From Sphingomicrobium sp. (GTDB lineage: Bacteria; Pseudomonadota; Alphaproteobacteria; Sphingomonadales; Sphingomonadaceae): a DNA stretch of 64,000 nt. The first letter of the stretch is position 1; each line of letters starts with the position of its first letter. The position numbers and the translations under genes were made by a program. Location of the stretch: positions 1,737,501-1,801,500 of the forward strand of contig DATCMI010000001.1 of the NCBI GenBank assembly GCA_036563485.1. The letters are read 5' to 3'. The notes below the pieces were generated by a model that had not been told where the DNA came from, did not search any database, and saw only the letters and a program-made list of their open reading frames with translations. Shown here one piece after another: positions 42,942 through 51,908 of this stretch.

Positions 42942-45461
42942 TCAGCCTGCTGCCGACCTGCGAGCCTTTTCCAGCGCTTCGGTGAGTGCTTCGGCCGAAT
43001 AGGGCTTCTGGAGCAAGGGGAAGCCGTGGCCGCTTTCCTGGCTCAACACATGGCTATAGCCGCTGGTCAGGACGACCGGCTGTTGCGGCCATTGCTTGCG
43101 GACGATCTTCGCGAAGTCGAGGCCGCTCATCCCGGGCATGACGACATCGGTGAAGATCACGTCGAACTCCTCGCCTTTTTCCAGGACGCCCAGCGCTTCG
43201 TCTGCCGATGCAGCGACCGTCAGTTCGAAGCCGAGATCGCCGAGCAATTCCGCCGTGAAGGCGCGGACATCGTCATTGTCCTCGATCAACAAGACGCGCC
43301 CGCCGCGTTCGGGACGCGACATGGGTGCCGAAGTCGGATGGCTCACTTGCGGCTGATCCGTGGTGGCGGGCAGCAACAAGGTGAAGGCCGTGCCTTGCCC
43401 TGGCTTGCTTTCGACCAAGACCTCACCGTCGGACTGCTTGACGAAGCCATAGACCTGGCTGAGGCCGAGGCCGGTGCCCTTGCCGACTTCCTTGGTCGTG
43501 AAGAAAGGCTCGAAAATCCGTTGGAGAGAGTCTTCGTCGATCCCGTGGCCGGTGTCCGCGACGATGATCTCCACGAAGTCGCGCTCGGCCCGCTTCTCCT
43601 TGCGGATCGTGATCCGAAGCTCCCCGCCGGACGGCATGGCATCGCGTGCGTTCACCGCCATGTTGACGATCGCCGTTTCGAATTGGGCGACATCGGCTTC
43701 GACGAAGCAGTCCGGGCAGTCGGCGACGATGTCGAGCATGCGCTGCGAGCCGAGGACGGTGCGCAACATGTCCCGAAGGCTTTCCACCTGTGATGCGACA
43801 TCGAACAATTGCGGGCGCAGCGCCTGGCGGCGAGCGAAGGCGAGCAGCTGCCCGGTCAGGCGAGCTGCGCGGTCCGCGGTCTCGGAGATTGCGTCGATAT
43901 AGCGGCGGCGTTTCTCGTCCGGGACATTGTCGCTGCGCAGGACGTCAGCGGAGCCGCGAATGACCGTCAGCAGATTGTTGAAATCATGGGCGATGCCGCC
44001 GGTGAGCTGGCCGATCGCTTCCATCTTCTGACTTTGCCTGAGCGCTTCATTTGCGACCTCGAGTTCACGCGTGCGCTCCTGGACCCTTTGCTCGAGGTTG
44101 TGATTGGCGCGCTGCGCCGCCTCGAACAGGCGGGCGTTGTCGATGGCGACGGCCGCCTGGCCTGCAAGGCCCAGGAGCAGCTGCTCGCTCTCCGCGGTGA
44201 AAATGCCGACGTCGGAATGGGCGAAGAACAGGCCGCCAATCACTTCGCCGCTTCGCGACGTGACGGGGACTGCAAGGTAGCTGCGAACGGGCAAATGGCC
44301 TTTCGGCATTCCGTGGTGCGGGCTGTTCTTGCCGTAGCGCGGATCCTTGGTGATGTCGTCGGAACGCACCACGCCCTCGCCCTTGAACGTCGGCGCGAAG
44401 ACTTGGGTCGCTCGAGGGTGCCCGAAAGAGTCGAAGTCCGACCGCTCTGCGCCGGATAGCGAGTAGAGCAGGAAACTTTCACCAGCTTCGTTGATGACGT
44501 TGTAGAAGAAGGCCCCGAACTGGGCGCCGCTCAGTTGGACTCCGGCGTCGGTGACGATCTGCACGATGCGGCTCAAGTCGAGCTCGGACGCGAGTGCCTG
44601 ACCTGCCCGGTTCAGCGCGTCGAAGCGGGCCTGTTCGGCTTTATCCTGCTCGACGTTGCGCGCCTCGATGACGGTGCCGATCGGGTTGCCGGCTTCGTCG
44701 AGGAGCGGGCTTGCGGTGAAGGCTACGGGATAGAAGCTTCCATCCGGGGCAACGAACAGTTCCTCGCCCTGAACCTGCGCGCGGTCGGGGAATGCGCGAT
44801 CGATCGGGCATTCTTCGACAGGGTAGGGCGAGCCATCCGGCTTGGTGTGGTGAATGGCGTCGTGAAGACGGCGGCCCTGCAGTTGCTCGAACGAGTAGCC
44901 GGTAAGCTGCTCGGCGGCCGCATTGGCATAAACGCACTGCTGCCGGTCATCCATGAGGAAGACGGCCATCTTCGTGTTGCTGAGGATCGCGTCGAGACGG
45001 CGGCTGGTCTCCTGCAGCTCCTCCTCAGCGGAACGCGCATCCGAAACGTCCCTGTAAAACACCGCGACGCCGGCTTTGACAGGGACGATGCGCGATTCCA
45101 GCCAAGCGCTGTTTCCGCCCTCGAACACATGATGGTGGACGTGGGTGCGGATTTGCCGCTCGTGCATGACCTCTTTGAACAGCTGCCCCAGCTCGCTCTC
45201 TTCGAGGCCTGGCGTGACTTCCCAAAGCGTCCGGCCGAGCAAGCTGGCCTTCGGCCTTCCATCCAGCGCCAAAGCGGCAGCATTCACGTCGAGAAGCCGA
45301 AAATCATGATCGAGGAGGAAGAAAGCCTCCGACATGTTTTCGAGTACGTCCCGAGCGAAATCGGGAATCTCGTGAGCTGGGCCTTCCGACGGGTGTGACA
45401 AAGGCTTTCCTACGCTACCGGGCCCCCAGGACGCGCTAGGGTCTGCGGGGCGCGTCGGCAA
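42942..45461 (-). CDS. Hybrid histidine kinase (PAS-PAS-GAF-HisKA-HATPase-REC)
   Basis: An 839-residue soluble kinase without predicted membrane segments. Domains in order: PAS (about 35-150), PAS (about 155-280), GAF (about 290-460), then HisKA with the phosphoacceptor His in [11 protein letters not shown] (about residue 490), HATPase (NAVNARDAM-type N box, DTGHGID, GTGLGLS; about 600-715), and a REC receiver with the phosphoacceptor Asp in [14 protein letters not shown] (about 770). It lacks an adjacent response regulator and lies 39 bases downstream of parE on the same strand. The ligand is unknown; the GAF domain and the PAS pair suggest redox, light or small-molecule sensing. Confidence 0.9.
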   Translation of the reverse strand: MPTRPADPSASWGPGSVGKPLSHPSEGPAHEIPDFARDVLENMSEAFFLLDHDFRLLDVNAAALALDGRPKASLLGRTLWEVTPGLEESELGQLFKEVMHERQIRTHVHHHVFEGGNSAWLESRIVPVKAGVAVFYRDVSDARSAEEELQETSRRLDAILSNTKMAVFLMDDRQQCVYANAAAEQLTGYSFEQLQGRRLHDAIHHTKPDGSPYPVEECPIDRAFPDRAQVQGEELFVAPDGSFYPVAFTASPLLDEAGNPIGTVIEARNVEQDKAEQARFDALNRAGQALASELDLSRIVQIVTDAGVQLSGAQFGAFFYNVINEAGESFLLYSLSGAERSDFDSFGHPRATQVFAPTFKGEGVVRSDDITKDPRYGKNSPHHGMPKGHLPVRSYLAVPVTSRSGEVIGGLFFAHSDVGIFTAESEQLLLGLAGQAAVAIDNARLFEAAQRANHNLEQRVQERTRELEVANEALRQSQKMEAIGQLTGGIAHDFNNLLTVIRGSADVLRSDNVPDEKRRRYIDAISETADRAARLTGQLLAFARRQALRPQLFDVASQVESLRDMLRTVLGSQRMLDIVADCPDCFVEADVAQFETAIVNMAVNARDAMPSGGELRITIRKEKRAERDFVEIIVADTGHGIDEDSLQRIFEPFFTTKEVGKGTGLGLSQVYGFVKQSDGEVLVESKPGQGTAFTLLLPATTDQPQVSHPTSAPMSRPERGGRVLLIEDNDDVRAFTAELLGDLGFELTVAASADEALGVLEKGEEFDVIFTDVVMPGMSGLDFAKIVRKQWPQQPVVLTSGYSHVLSQESGHGFPLLQKPYSAEALTEALEKARRSAAG

Positions 45462-45500
45462 GATGGAAGGTCATTTGCCTGGGCGCCGAGACAGGCAAAA

Positions 45501-47498
45501 TCAGGCGTCGATGGCCTCTTCATCGACGGCGGCGGCGCTGCGCTGGATGAAGTCGAAGCGCTTGGCGGGGTCCTTGCCCATGAGTTGTTCGACGATGTCG
45601 CGGGCGGGCTGGCGCTCTTCGAACGAGGCGGGCAGCGTGACCTTGAGCAGGGACCGCGTCTTCGGGTCCATGGTCGTTTCCTTGAGCTGGTTCGGGTTCA
45701 TTTCGCCGAGGCCCTTGAAGCGGCTGACCTCGACTTTCTTGCCCTTGAACTCGGTGGCTTCGAGCTCGGCGCGGTGGGCGTCGTCGCGGGCGTATAGGGT
45801 CTTGGCGCCGGCGGTGAGGCGGTAGAGCGGCGGCTGGGCGAGGAACAGGTGCCCGCGGCGGACGAGCTCCGGCATTTCCTGGAAGAAGAAGGTCATCAGC
45901 AGGGTGGCGATGTGGGCGCCGTCGACGTCGGCGTCGGTCATGATGATCACGCGTTCGTAGCGCAGCGCGTCTTCCGACCATTTGTCGCGGATGCCGCAGC
46001 CAAGCGCGAGCTGGAGGTCGGCGATTTCGCTGTTGGCGCGAATCTTGTCCTGCGTGGCCGAGGCGACGTTGAGGATCTTGCCGCGGATGGGGAGGATCGC
46101 CTGCGTCTTGCGGTCGCGGGCCTGCTTGGCCGAGCCGCCGGCGCTGTCGCCTTCGACGATGAAGATTTCGGTGCCCTTGGCGTCGTCATTGGCGCAGTCG
46201 GTGAGCTTGCCCGGCAAGCGGAGCTTGCGGGCGGAGGTGGCGGTCTTGCGCTGCACCTCGCGCTCGGCGCGCCGCTTGAGGCGCTCCTCCATCCGCTCGA
46301 GGATCGAGCCCAAGAGCGCGCGGCCGCGGTCCATATTGTCGGCGAGATAATGGTCGAAATGGTCGCGCACCGCGGCCTCGACGAAGCGCGCCGCCTCGAG
46401 GCTGGTCAGGCGGTCCTTGGTCTGGCTCTGGAAATGCGGATTGCGGATGAAGACCGAGAGCATCAGCTCGACGCCGTTGAAGACGTCGTCGGCGGTGATG
46501 TCCTTGGCCTTCTTGTTGCCGACCAGCTCGCCGAACGCGCGGATGCCCTTGGTGAGCGCGGCGCGGAGGCCCGCTTCGTGGGTGCCGCCGTCGGGAGTCG
46601 GGATAGTGTTGCAGTAATAGGACTCGCTGCCGTCTGAATAGAGCGGCCAAGCGACGGCCCATTCGGCTGAGCCCTGCGACTTGCCTTCCGCGTCGGCCGG
46701 AAAATCCTGGCGGCCGGTGAAGGGCTGATTGGTGACGGTGGGCCGCTCGCCAATCTGGTCGGCGAGATTGTCGGCGAGGCCGCCCGGGAAGTGGAAGACG
46801 GCCGTTTCGGGCACGCCTTCGGAGGCGAGGCTCGGGTCGCAGCGCCAGCGGATCTCGACGCCGGCGAAGAGATAGGCCTTGGAGCGCGCGAGCTTGTAGA
46901 GCCGCGCAGGGGTGAAGGCGGCGTCGGCGCCGAAGATTTCCGGATCGGGCGTGAAGGTGACGCTGGTGCCGCGGCGGTTGGGCGCGGCGCCGACTTCCTG
47001 CAGCGCGGACGTGGCGAGGCCCTTGGCGAAGGACTGGCGGTAGAGCTTCTTGTCGCGCGCGACCTCGATCACCGTCTCGGTCGAGAGGGCGTTGACGACG
47101 CTGACGCCGACGCCGTGGAGGCCGCCGGACGTGGAGTAGGCCTTGCCCTCGAACTTACCGCCCGAGTGGAGGGTGGTCATGATGACCTCGAGCGCGCTCT
47201 TGCCCGGGTACTTCGGGTGCGGGTCGACGGGGATGCCGCGGCCGTTGTCGGTGACGGTCAGGCGGTTGCCCTTGTCGAGCACGACTTCGATGCGGTTGGC
47301 GAAGCCGGCGACCGCTTCGTCCATGCTGTTGTCGATGACTTCGGCGGCGAGGTGGTGGAGCGCGCGGTCGTCGGTGCCGCCGATATACATGCCGGGGCGG
47401 CGGCGGACGGGTTCGAGGCCTTCGAGGACCTCGATCGCGCTAGCGTCGTAAACATTGTCGCTCGAAGGCGCTGCTGAAGAGGCGAAGAGATCGGACAT
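45501..47498 (-). CDS. parE: DNA topoisomerase IV subunit B
   Basis: A 665-residue type IIA topoisomerase B subunit. GHKL ATPase blocks EVIDNSMDEAVAG, TDNGRGIPVDPHPK and STSGGLHGVGVSVVNALS, then the TOPRIM region with EGDSAGGSAKQARDRKTQAI and TDADVDGAHI, and a C-terminal QLKETTMDP. The N-terminus and length fit ParE rather than GyrB. It removes catenanes during chromosome segregation together with ParC, which is not in this window. Confidence 0.92.
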   Translation of the reverse strand: MSDLFASSAAPSSDNVYDASAIEVLEGLEPVRRRPGMYIGGTDDRALHHLAAEVIDNSMDEAVAGFANRIEVVLDKGNRLTVTDNGRGIPVDPHPKYPGKSALEVIMTTLHSGGKFEGKAYSTSGGLHGVGVSVVNALSTETVIEVARDKKLYRQSFAKGLATSALQEVGAAPNRRGTSVTFTPDPEIFGADAAFTPARLYKLARSKAYLFAGVEIRWRCDPSLASEGVPETAVFHFPGGLADNLADQIGERPTVTNQPFTGRQDFPADAEGKSQGSAEWAVAWPLYSDGSESYYCNTIPTPDGGTHEAGLRAALTKGIRAFGELVGNKKAKDITADDVFNGVELMLSVFIRNPHFQSQTKDRLTSLEAARFVEAAVRDHFDHYLADNMDRGRALLGSILERMEERLKRRAEREVQRKTATSARKLRLPGKLTDCANDDAKGTEIFIVEGDSAGGSAKQARDRKTQAILPIRGKILNVASATQDKIRANSEIADLQLALGCGIRDKWSEDALRYERVIIMTDADVDGAHIATLLMTFFFQEMPELVRRGHLFLAQPPLYRLTAGAKTLYARDDAHRAELEATEFKGKKVEVSRFKGLGEMNPNQLKETTMDPKTRSLLKVTLPASFEERQPARDIVEQLMGKDPAKRFDFIQRSAAAVDEEAIDA

Positions 47499-47500
47499 GT

Positions 47501-47522
47501 GCCGACCAGCTATAAGGTCGGC
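47501..47522. repeat. Inverted repeat directly upstream of parE
   Basis: GCCGACC and GGTCGGC, a perfect 7-bp inverted repeat with an 8-base AT-rich spacer (AGCTATAA), starting 2 bases upstream of the parE ATG. It could cover the parE promoter or leader. Confidence 0.5.
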
Positions 47523-47552
47523 CCGCGAGCGCTGCCAAGGCGGCGGCCGGGG

Positions 47553-47561
47553 TTATCCACA
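47553..47561 (+). promoter_or_regulatory. Perfect single DnaA-box sequence
   Basis: TTATCCACA, an exact DnaA box, in the gap between parE and the M24 peptidase. It is single, so it is not an origin; it may be a chance match or a DnaA-regulated promoter. Confidence 0.3.
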
Positions 47562-47583
47562 GCCGCGAATCAGGCGCGCTGCC

Positions 47584-48912
47584 TCAGCGGGCCGCCATTA
47601 CCGCTTCGATCTCGGCGACGGTGCGCGGGATGAAGCGGCTCATGTTCTCGGCGCCGGTCGCGGTGAGGAGATATTGGTCCTCGATGCGGACCCCGAGGTT
47701 GCGCTCGGGGATGTAGATGCCGGGCTCGAGCGTCAGCACGGTATTGGCGGGCATCGGCGCGGCATAGTCGCCGACGTCGTGGACATCGATGCCGACGAAA
47801 TGGCCGAGGCCGTGCCAGAAATCGTCCCGGTGGCCGGCTCGGTCGATCACCTGGGTGGCGGCGACCTGCGCGTCCTCGTGGATCGCGCCGGCGCGCAGCT
47901 TGCTCGCCGCCGCATTTTGGGCGGCGAGGACGGTTTCGTAGACGCGGCGCTGTTCGGGCGTGAAGCGGCCGTCGACCGGGAAGGTGCGGGTGATGTCGGA
48001 CGCATAGTAGCGATATTCAGCGCCGGCATCGACGAGGATCAGGTCGCCGGCGCGGATGACATTCTCGCCATTCTGATAGTGGAGAACGGTCGAATTGCGG
48101 GCGACGCCGACGATCGACGGATAAGCGAGGCGGTCGGTGCCGCCGCGGCGGAACGCGTCCTCGATGATCAGGCGCAGCTGCCGCTCGGTCATGCCGGGGC
48201 GGGCGGCCTTCATCGCGGCAACATGCCCCATGCCGCTGATCTCGACGGCCTTGCGCATCAGCTCGAGCTCGCGCGGTTCCTTGGCGACGCGCATGGCGCG
48301 GACCAAATTGGCGTTGTTGACGATCTGGGTGCCGGGCACGCGGGCGGCGATCTTGCCGTAGAGCTCAAGCTCGCGCGGCACGGGGGAATTGGCGCCGACC
48401 AGGGCGCCGAGATAGCGCAGCCTGCCGGCGCGGGCGGCGATCTCGCTGAGCCCGCCGCCGAGCGCGCCGATGCGGGTGACCCGCTCGAAGCCGGTGCGGC
48501 GGCGGACCTCGTTGCTGATCGGCAGCTGCACGCCTTCGTAGCGGTCGGTGTCGGGGTTGCGGTTGGGGAGGAACAGCACCTCCCGGTAGCGCTCGCCGGG
48601 CGCGAGCAGCAGCGCGGCGCCGGCGACGTCGCGAATGCCGGTCAGGTAGAAGAAGTCCGTCTCGATGCCGTCGACCTCGGGCACATTGGAATCGAGATTG
48701 ATCTTCGCGGGCCCGTAGATGACGGCGGCGCCGTCCTTCATCTGCGCCATCAGGCGGGCGCGCCGCTCGCGGTACACGTCGGGGCCGAACGGCGCGATGG
48801 TGCCCGGATAGCCGTAGAGCCGGTCGTCGGCGACGGCCTGTGCAAGGCCTCTTGCCGGTACGACGGCCGCTGCCGCGGCGCCGGCGGCCATGAATCCACG
48901 CCTGTCGAACAT
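47584..48912 (-). CDS. Tat-exported M24 family Xaa-Pro aminopeptidase
   Basis: A 442-residue peptidase. Signal MFDRRGFMAAGAAAAAVVPARGLAQA has the twin-arginine pattern (DRRGFM). The C-terminal pita-bread domain has the metal ligands: D in ILVDAGAEYRYYASDITRTFP (two Asp), H in WHGLGHFVGIDVHD, E in LTLEPGIYI and E in GVRIEDQYLLT. This is aminopeptidase P type, acting in the periplasm. The ATG at 48912 with a GGGGGG ribosome region is preferred; the open frame runs upstream through sequence opposite hsp20 and is a shadow there. Confidence 0.9.
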   Translation of the reverse strand: MFDRRGFMAAGAAAAAVVPARGLAQAVADDRLYGYPGTIAPFGPDVYRERRARLMAQMKDGAAVIYGPAKINLDSNVPEVDGIETDFFYLTGIRDVAGAALLLAPGERYREVLFLPNRNPDTDRYEGVQLPISNEVRRRTGFERVTRIGALGGGLSEIAARAGRLRYLGALVGANSPVPRELELYGKIAARVPGTQIVNNANLVRAMRVAKEPRELELMRKAVEISGMGHVAAMKAARPGMTERQLRLIIEDAFRRGGTDRLAYPSIVGVARNSTVLHYQNGENVIRAGDLILVDAGAEYRYYASDITRTFPVDGRFTPEQRRVYETVLAAQNAAASKLRAGAIHEDAQVAATQVIDRAGHRDDFWHGLGHFVGIDVHDVGDYAAPMPANTVLTLEPGIYIPERNLGVRIEDQYLLTATGAENMSRFIPRTVAEIEAVMAAR

Positions 48913-48986
48913 GTCGGTTCCCCCCACCAAGAACGAGCGAGCGTAGCTGCCGACGGAGGGAACGCAAGGCACAGTGAAATTGGGGA

Positions 48987-49016
48987 CTTGAAAGCAAAAA
49001 CGTCCGTACCAAATTT
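48987..49016 (+). promoter_or_regulatory. Candidate heat-shock (sigma-32) promoter of hsp20
   Basis: CTTGAAA (48987-48993), then 15 bases, then CCAAATTT (49009-49016). The -35 is an exact sigma-32 motif and the -10 resembles CCCCATTT; spacing is in range. It predicts a transcript start near 49022, about 95 bases before the hsp20 ATG. Confidence 0.6.
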
Positions 49017-49019
49017 TTC

Positions 49020-49116
49020 TTCGCCGGGTGCCTGATGGGCCCGGCGACGGAGCAGCAAGGGCTCCACCGAACTGCTCCGCCTGGTCGCTCAAACGAGGAC
49101 AAGAAGGAGAAACAAC
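49020..49116 (+). promoter_or_regulatory. Structured leader of hsp20, possible ROSE-type thermometer
   Basis: Two perfect stems lie in tandem: CGCCGGG/CCCGGCG (49022-49046) and GGAGCAG/CTGCTCC (49049-49078). The AAGGAG ribosome site is about 8 bases before the ATG, and a TCGCT element near 49085 resembles the UYGCU of ROSE thermometers. I cannot show pairing of the ribosome site by eye. Confidence 0.45.
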
Positions 49117-49602
49117 ATGCGTAGTGCTTTCGATTTCGCGCCGTTCCGGCGTTCGACCGTGGGCTTCGACCGGCTGTTCGACATGCTCGAGAACAGCAAT
49201 GTCGGCGGCGCCCAGGAAAATTACCCGCCCTTCGACCTCATCAAGGAAGGCGAGAACGAGTATCGGATCGAGCTGGCGGTCGCCGGCTTCAAGCCCGAAG
49301 AACTCGACATCACCGCCCAGCAGAACGTGCTGATCGTCTCCGGCCGCAAAAGCGATGAGAGCGAGGAGAAGGGCTCCAACTATATCTATCGCGGGATCGC
49401 CAACCGCTCGTTCGAGCGCCGCTTCGCGCTTGCCGACCATATCCAGGTCCGCGGCGCCGACATGAAGGACGGCCTGCTGTCGATCGAGCTGAAGCGCGAG
49501 ATCCCCGAAGCGATGAAGCCGCGCAAGATCGACATCGGCGGGGTCCAGCCCAAGCACGACCAGATCGAAACAACGGCGACCAAGGAAAAGGCCGACGCCT
49601 AA
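49117..49602 (+). CDS. Hsp20 family small heat-shock protein
   Basis: A 161-residue class A-type small heat-shock protein. The alpha-crystallin domain spans about residues 35-130, with PPFDLIKEGENEYRIELAVAGFKPEELDITAQQNVLIVSGRK and the GLLSIELKREIPE block; a C-terminal I-x-V/I motif appears as IDIGGV. It holds denatured proteins until DnaK can act. It is preceded by a sigma-32-like promoter and structured leader and followed by a strong terminator. Confidence 0.94.
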   Translation: MRSAFDFAPFRRSTVGFDRLFDMLENSNVGGAQENYPPFDLIKEGENEYRIELAVAGFKPEELDITAQQNVLIVSGRKSDESEEKGSNYIYRGIANRSFERRFALADHIQVRGADMKDGLLSIELKREIPEAMKPRKIDIGGVQPKHDQIETTATKEKADA

Positions 49603-49627
49603 GCGCCGCGCCTGAGCTCAAGAAAGA

Positions 49628-49659
49628 CCCCGGGGAGCCCGTGCTCTCCGGGGTTTTTT
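49628..49659 (+). terminator. Intrinsic terminator of hsp20
   Basis: CCCCGGGGAGC pairs with GCTCTCCGGGG (11 bp, one G-T) around CCGT, followed by six Ts. It is also just after the stop of the convergent adh gene. Confidence 0.88.
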
Positions 49660-49669
49660 CGTTCGGGCG

Positions 49670-50773
49670 CTAGCGCTGATCGAGGGTCCCGTTGTCGATC
49701 ACGAAGCGGTACTTCACGTCGCTGCGCTGCATTCGTTCGTAGGCGTCCTCGATCTGCTGGATCGGGATCATCTCGATGTCGGCGACGATCCCATGCTCCG
49801 CGCAGAAGTCGAGCATCTCCTGCGTTTCGGCGATCCCGCCGATCAGGGAGCCGGCGATGCTCCGGCGCCGCGCGATCAGGTTCATGACGTTCGGCGATGG
49901 ATGGCCATGTTCGGGAGCGCCGACCAGGGTCAGCGTTCCGTCGCGCTTCAGCAGCGTGGTGAACATGTCCAGATCATGCGAGGCGGCGACGGTATCGAGA
50001 ATGAAGTCGAACGTGCCGGCGTGAGCCGCCACTTCCTCGGCATTGCGTGAGTTGATCACCTCGTCGGCGCCGAGCTTGCGCGCATCATCGCGCTTGCTCT
50101 CCGACGTCGTGAAGGCGACCACGTGAGCACCGAGCGCGTGGGCCAGCTTGACCCCCATGTGGCCAAGGCCGCCGATGCCGACGATGCCCACCTTCTTGCC
50201 CGGACCGGCATTCCAGTGGCGAAGCGGAGACCAGGTGGTGATGCCGGCGCACAGCAGCGGCGCGACGGCGGCGAGCTGGTTCTGCGGATGGGTGACCTTG
50301 AGCACGAACCGGTCGCTGACGACGATCCGCTGCGAATAGCCGCCAACGGTATGACCCGGGGGATCCTGCGTCGGCGAGTTGTAGGTGCCGACCATGCCGT
50401 TCTCGCAATATTGCTCGAGACCCTCGTCGCACGAGTGGCAATGCTGGCAGCTGTCGACCATGCAGCCGACGCCGACGGTGTCGCCGACCTTGAAGCCCGT
50501 CACTTCGCTTCCGATCGCACTGACGTGACCGACGATCTCATGCCCCGGAACGCACGGGTAAAGCGTCCCCGCCCACTCCGATCGAACGGTGTGGAGATCC
50601 GAGTGGCAGACGCCGCAATAGGCAATGTCGATCTGGACATCGTTGGGGCCGGGATCGCGCCGGTCGATCTGCAGCGGCTCGAGCGGCCTGTCCGCCGCGA
50701 ATGCGCCATAAGCACGAACTGCGCCGCCGCCGTCAGTTGCGGTCGAGGGACGGGGCTCTGCGATGGAGGCCAT
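49670..50773 (-). CDS. NADP-type zinc alcohol dehydrogenase (AdhP/YahK-like)
   Basis: A 367-residue medium-chain zinc dehydrogenase. Catalytic zinc: CGVCHSDLHTV and GHEIVGHVSAIG; structural zinc: CQHCHSCDEGLEQYC; cofactor: VGIVGIGGLGHMGVKLAHALGAHVVAFTTS. These features place it in the cinnamyl-alcohol/YahK-like aldehyde reductase branch. It is divergent from the alternative oxidase gene across 167 bases. Confidence 0.88.
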   Translation of the reverse strand: MASIAEPRPSTATDGGGAVRAYGAFAADRPLEPLQIDRRDPGPNDVQIDIAYCGVCHSDLHTVRSEWAGTLYPCVPGHEIVGHVSAIGSEVTGFKVGDTVGVGCMVDSCQHCHSCDEGLEQYCENGMVGTYNSPTQDPPGHTVGGYSQRIVVSDRFVLKVTHPQNQLAAVAPLLCAGITTWSPLRHWNAGPGKKVGIVGIGGLGHMGVKLAHALGAHVVAFTTSESKRDDARKLGADEVINSRNAEEVAAHAGTFDFILDTVAASHDLDMFTTLLKRDGTLTLVGAPEHGHPSPNVMNLIARRRSIAGSLIGGIAETQEMLDFCAEHGIVADIEMIPIQQIEDAYERMQRSDVKYRFVIDNGTLDQR

Positions 50774-50940
50774 GATGTTTGTTTCCTTGTTTCCTGGCGC
50801 GAACGCTTCAGCGAGGGCCGGTCGAGCGGCCTACGTAAAGCTACTTAAGGGACAATCCCGATGCCGGAGATGGGACCGGCCGGCTAATTCTCCAACTCGC
50901 AAGCGGGCCGGACGGTCCATGCAAGCCAGGGAGTTTCGAC

Positions 50941-51630
50941 GTGAACGCGCCATTCATCGACCTTTCGGTCCACCATCAGCCCAAGGGCGCGTCCGACCGC
51001 GTCGCTTTCGCCTTCACCAAGGTCCTGCGCTGGTGCGCCGACACCTTCTTTGCCGAACGCTACGGCCACCGCGCGGTGGTGCTGGAGACGGTGGCGGCGG
51101 TGCCGGGAATGGTCGGGGCGACCATCAACCACCTGCACGCGCTGCGCCGCATCTGCGACGACCGGGGCTGGATTCGCACCTTGATGGACGAAGCCGAGAA
51201 CGAGCGGATGCACCTGATGACCTTCATCGAGATCAGCAAGCCGACCTTCTTCGAGCGGGCGGTGATCATCGGCGCGCAGTGGATCTTCTACTGCTTCTTC
51301 TTCGCGCTGTACCTGATCAGCTCGAAGACCGCGCACCGGGTGGTCGGCTATTTCGAGGAAGAAGCGGTGATCAGCTACACCCACTATCTCGCCGAGATCG
51401 ACGAAGGACGCTCGGAGAACGTACCGGCGCCGGAGATCGCCAAGCGCTATTGGGGACTTCCGGAAGACGCGACGCTGCGCGACGTGGTGCTGGTAGTCCG
51501 GGCCGACGAAGCCCACCACCGCGACGTCAACCACGGCTTCGCCAACGAGCTTGGCGGGCTGCCGGTCGGGAAAGTGGCGGAGTGCCCGCCGCACGTGGAG
51601 CTGCAGCCGCAGTGGAAGCAGGCGGCGTAA
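50941..51630 (+). CDS. aox: Alternative oxidase (cyanide-resistant ubiquinol oxidase)
   Basis: A 229-residue membrane-associated di-iron oxidase that passes electrons from ubiquinol to oxygen without proton pumping. All di-iron ligands are visible: E49 (LET), E88 and H91 (NERMH), E140 (EEEA; E139-E141), E190 and H193 (RADEAHH). The two hydrophobic helices (about residues 46-63 and 106-126) are as in the family. The GTG at 50941 has an AGGGAG ribosome site. The family is usual in plants and fungi and known from a few alphaproteobacteria such as Novosphingobium; it should help under nitric oxide, cyanide or low-energy stress. A strong terminator follows. I saw no clear FNR/NnrR site upstream. 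Confidence 0.95.
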   Translation: MNAPFIDLSVHHQPKGASDRVAFAFTKVLRWCADTFFAERYGHRAVVLETVAAVPGMVGATINHLHALRRICDDRGWIRTLMDEAENERMHLMTFIEISKPTFFERAVIIGAQWIFYCFFFALYLISSKTAHRVVGYFEEEAVISYTHYLAEIDEGRSENVPAPEIAKRYWGLPEDATLRDVVLVVRADEAHHRDVNHGFANELGGLPVGKVAECPPHVELQPQWKQAA

Positions 51631-51655
51631 CGCAGCCTTAGACAAAAGCAGAAAC

Positions 51656-51688
51656 AGCCCCGGAGCCGCTGCGGCCCCGGGGCTTTTT
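51656..51688 (+). terminator. Intrinsic terminator of aox
   Basis: AGCCCCGG and CCGGGGCT form an 8-bp stem with further inner GC pairing, followed by TTTTT. Confidence 0.87.
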
Positions 51689-51693
51689 CGTGC

Positions 51694-51882
51694 CTACCAG
51701 AGGCGCGTCGCGGCGATCTCGGCCCGGGCGACGAGGGCGAGCAGCGGATCGTTGATCTCGTCGACCAGCCCTTGATTGTCGTTGGCGGTCGTAGCGGCCG
51801 TGCGCGTGTGCCCCGCTTCTTCGCGAGCCCATTCGGCCACGATGTCGGGGAACGCAGCGGCGTTCAGCGGAAGGTTGGTCAT
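51694..51882 (-). CDS. Small hypothetical protein
   Basis: A 62-residue frame directly after the aox terminator, starting at an ATG 27 bases after the methyltransferase stop (51909). The product is acidic and Ala-rich with no hydrophobic segment. No strong ribosome site; a TTG start at 51912 is the alternative. Support is codon use and position only. Confidence 0.45.
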   Translation of the reverse strand: MTNLPLNAAAFPDIVAEWAREEAGHTRTAATTANDNQGLVDEINDPLLALVARAEIAATRLW

Positions 51883-51908
51883 GCTCACGTGCTTTCGTTT
51901 GAGGGTGG

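Noticed and set aside
47584-49557. 657-residue version of the M24 peptidase
   Set aside because: The extra N-terminal part is antisense to hsp20; the Tat signal and ribosome site place the start at 48912.
50774-50940. FNR/NnrR-type site upstream of the alternative oxidase
   Set aside because: No TTGAT-N4-ATCAA-like dyad; only generic short palindromes (TACGTA, CTTAAG).
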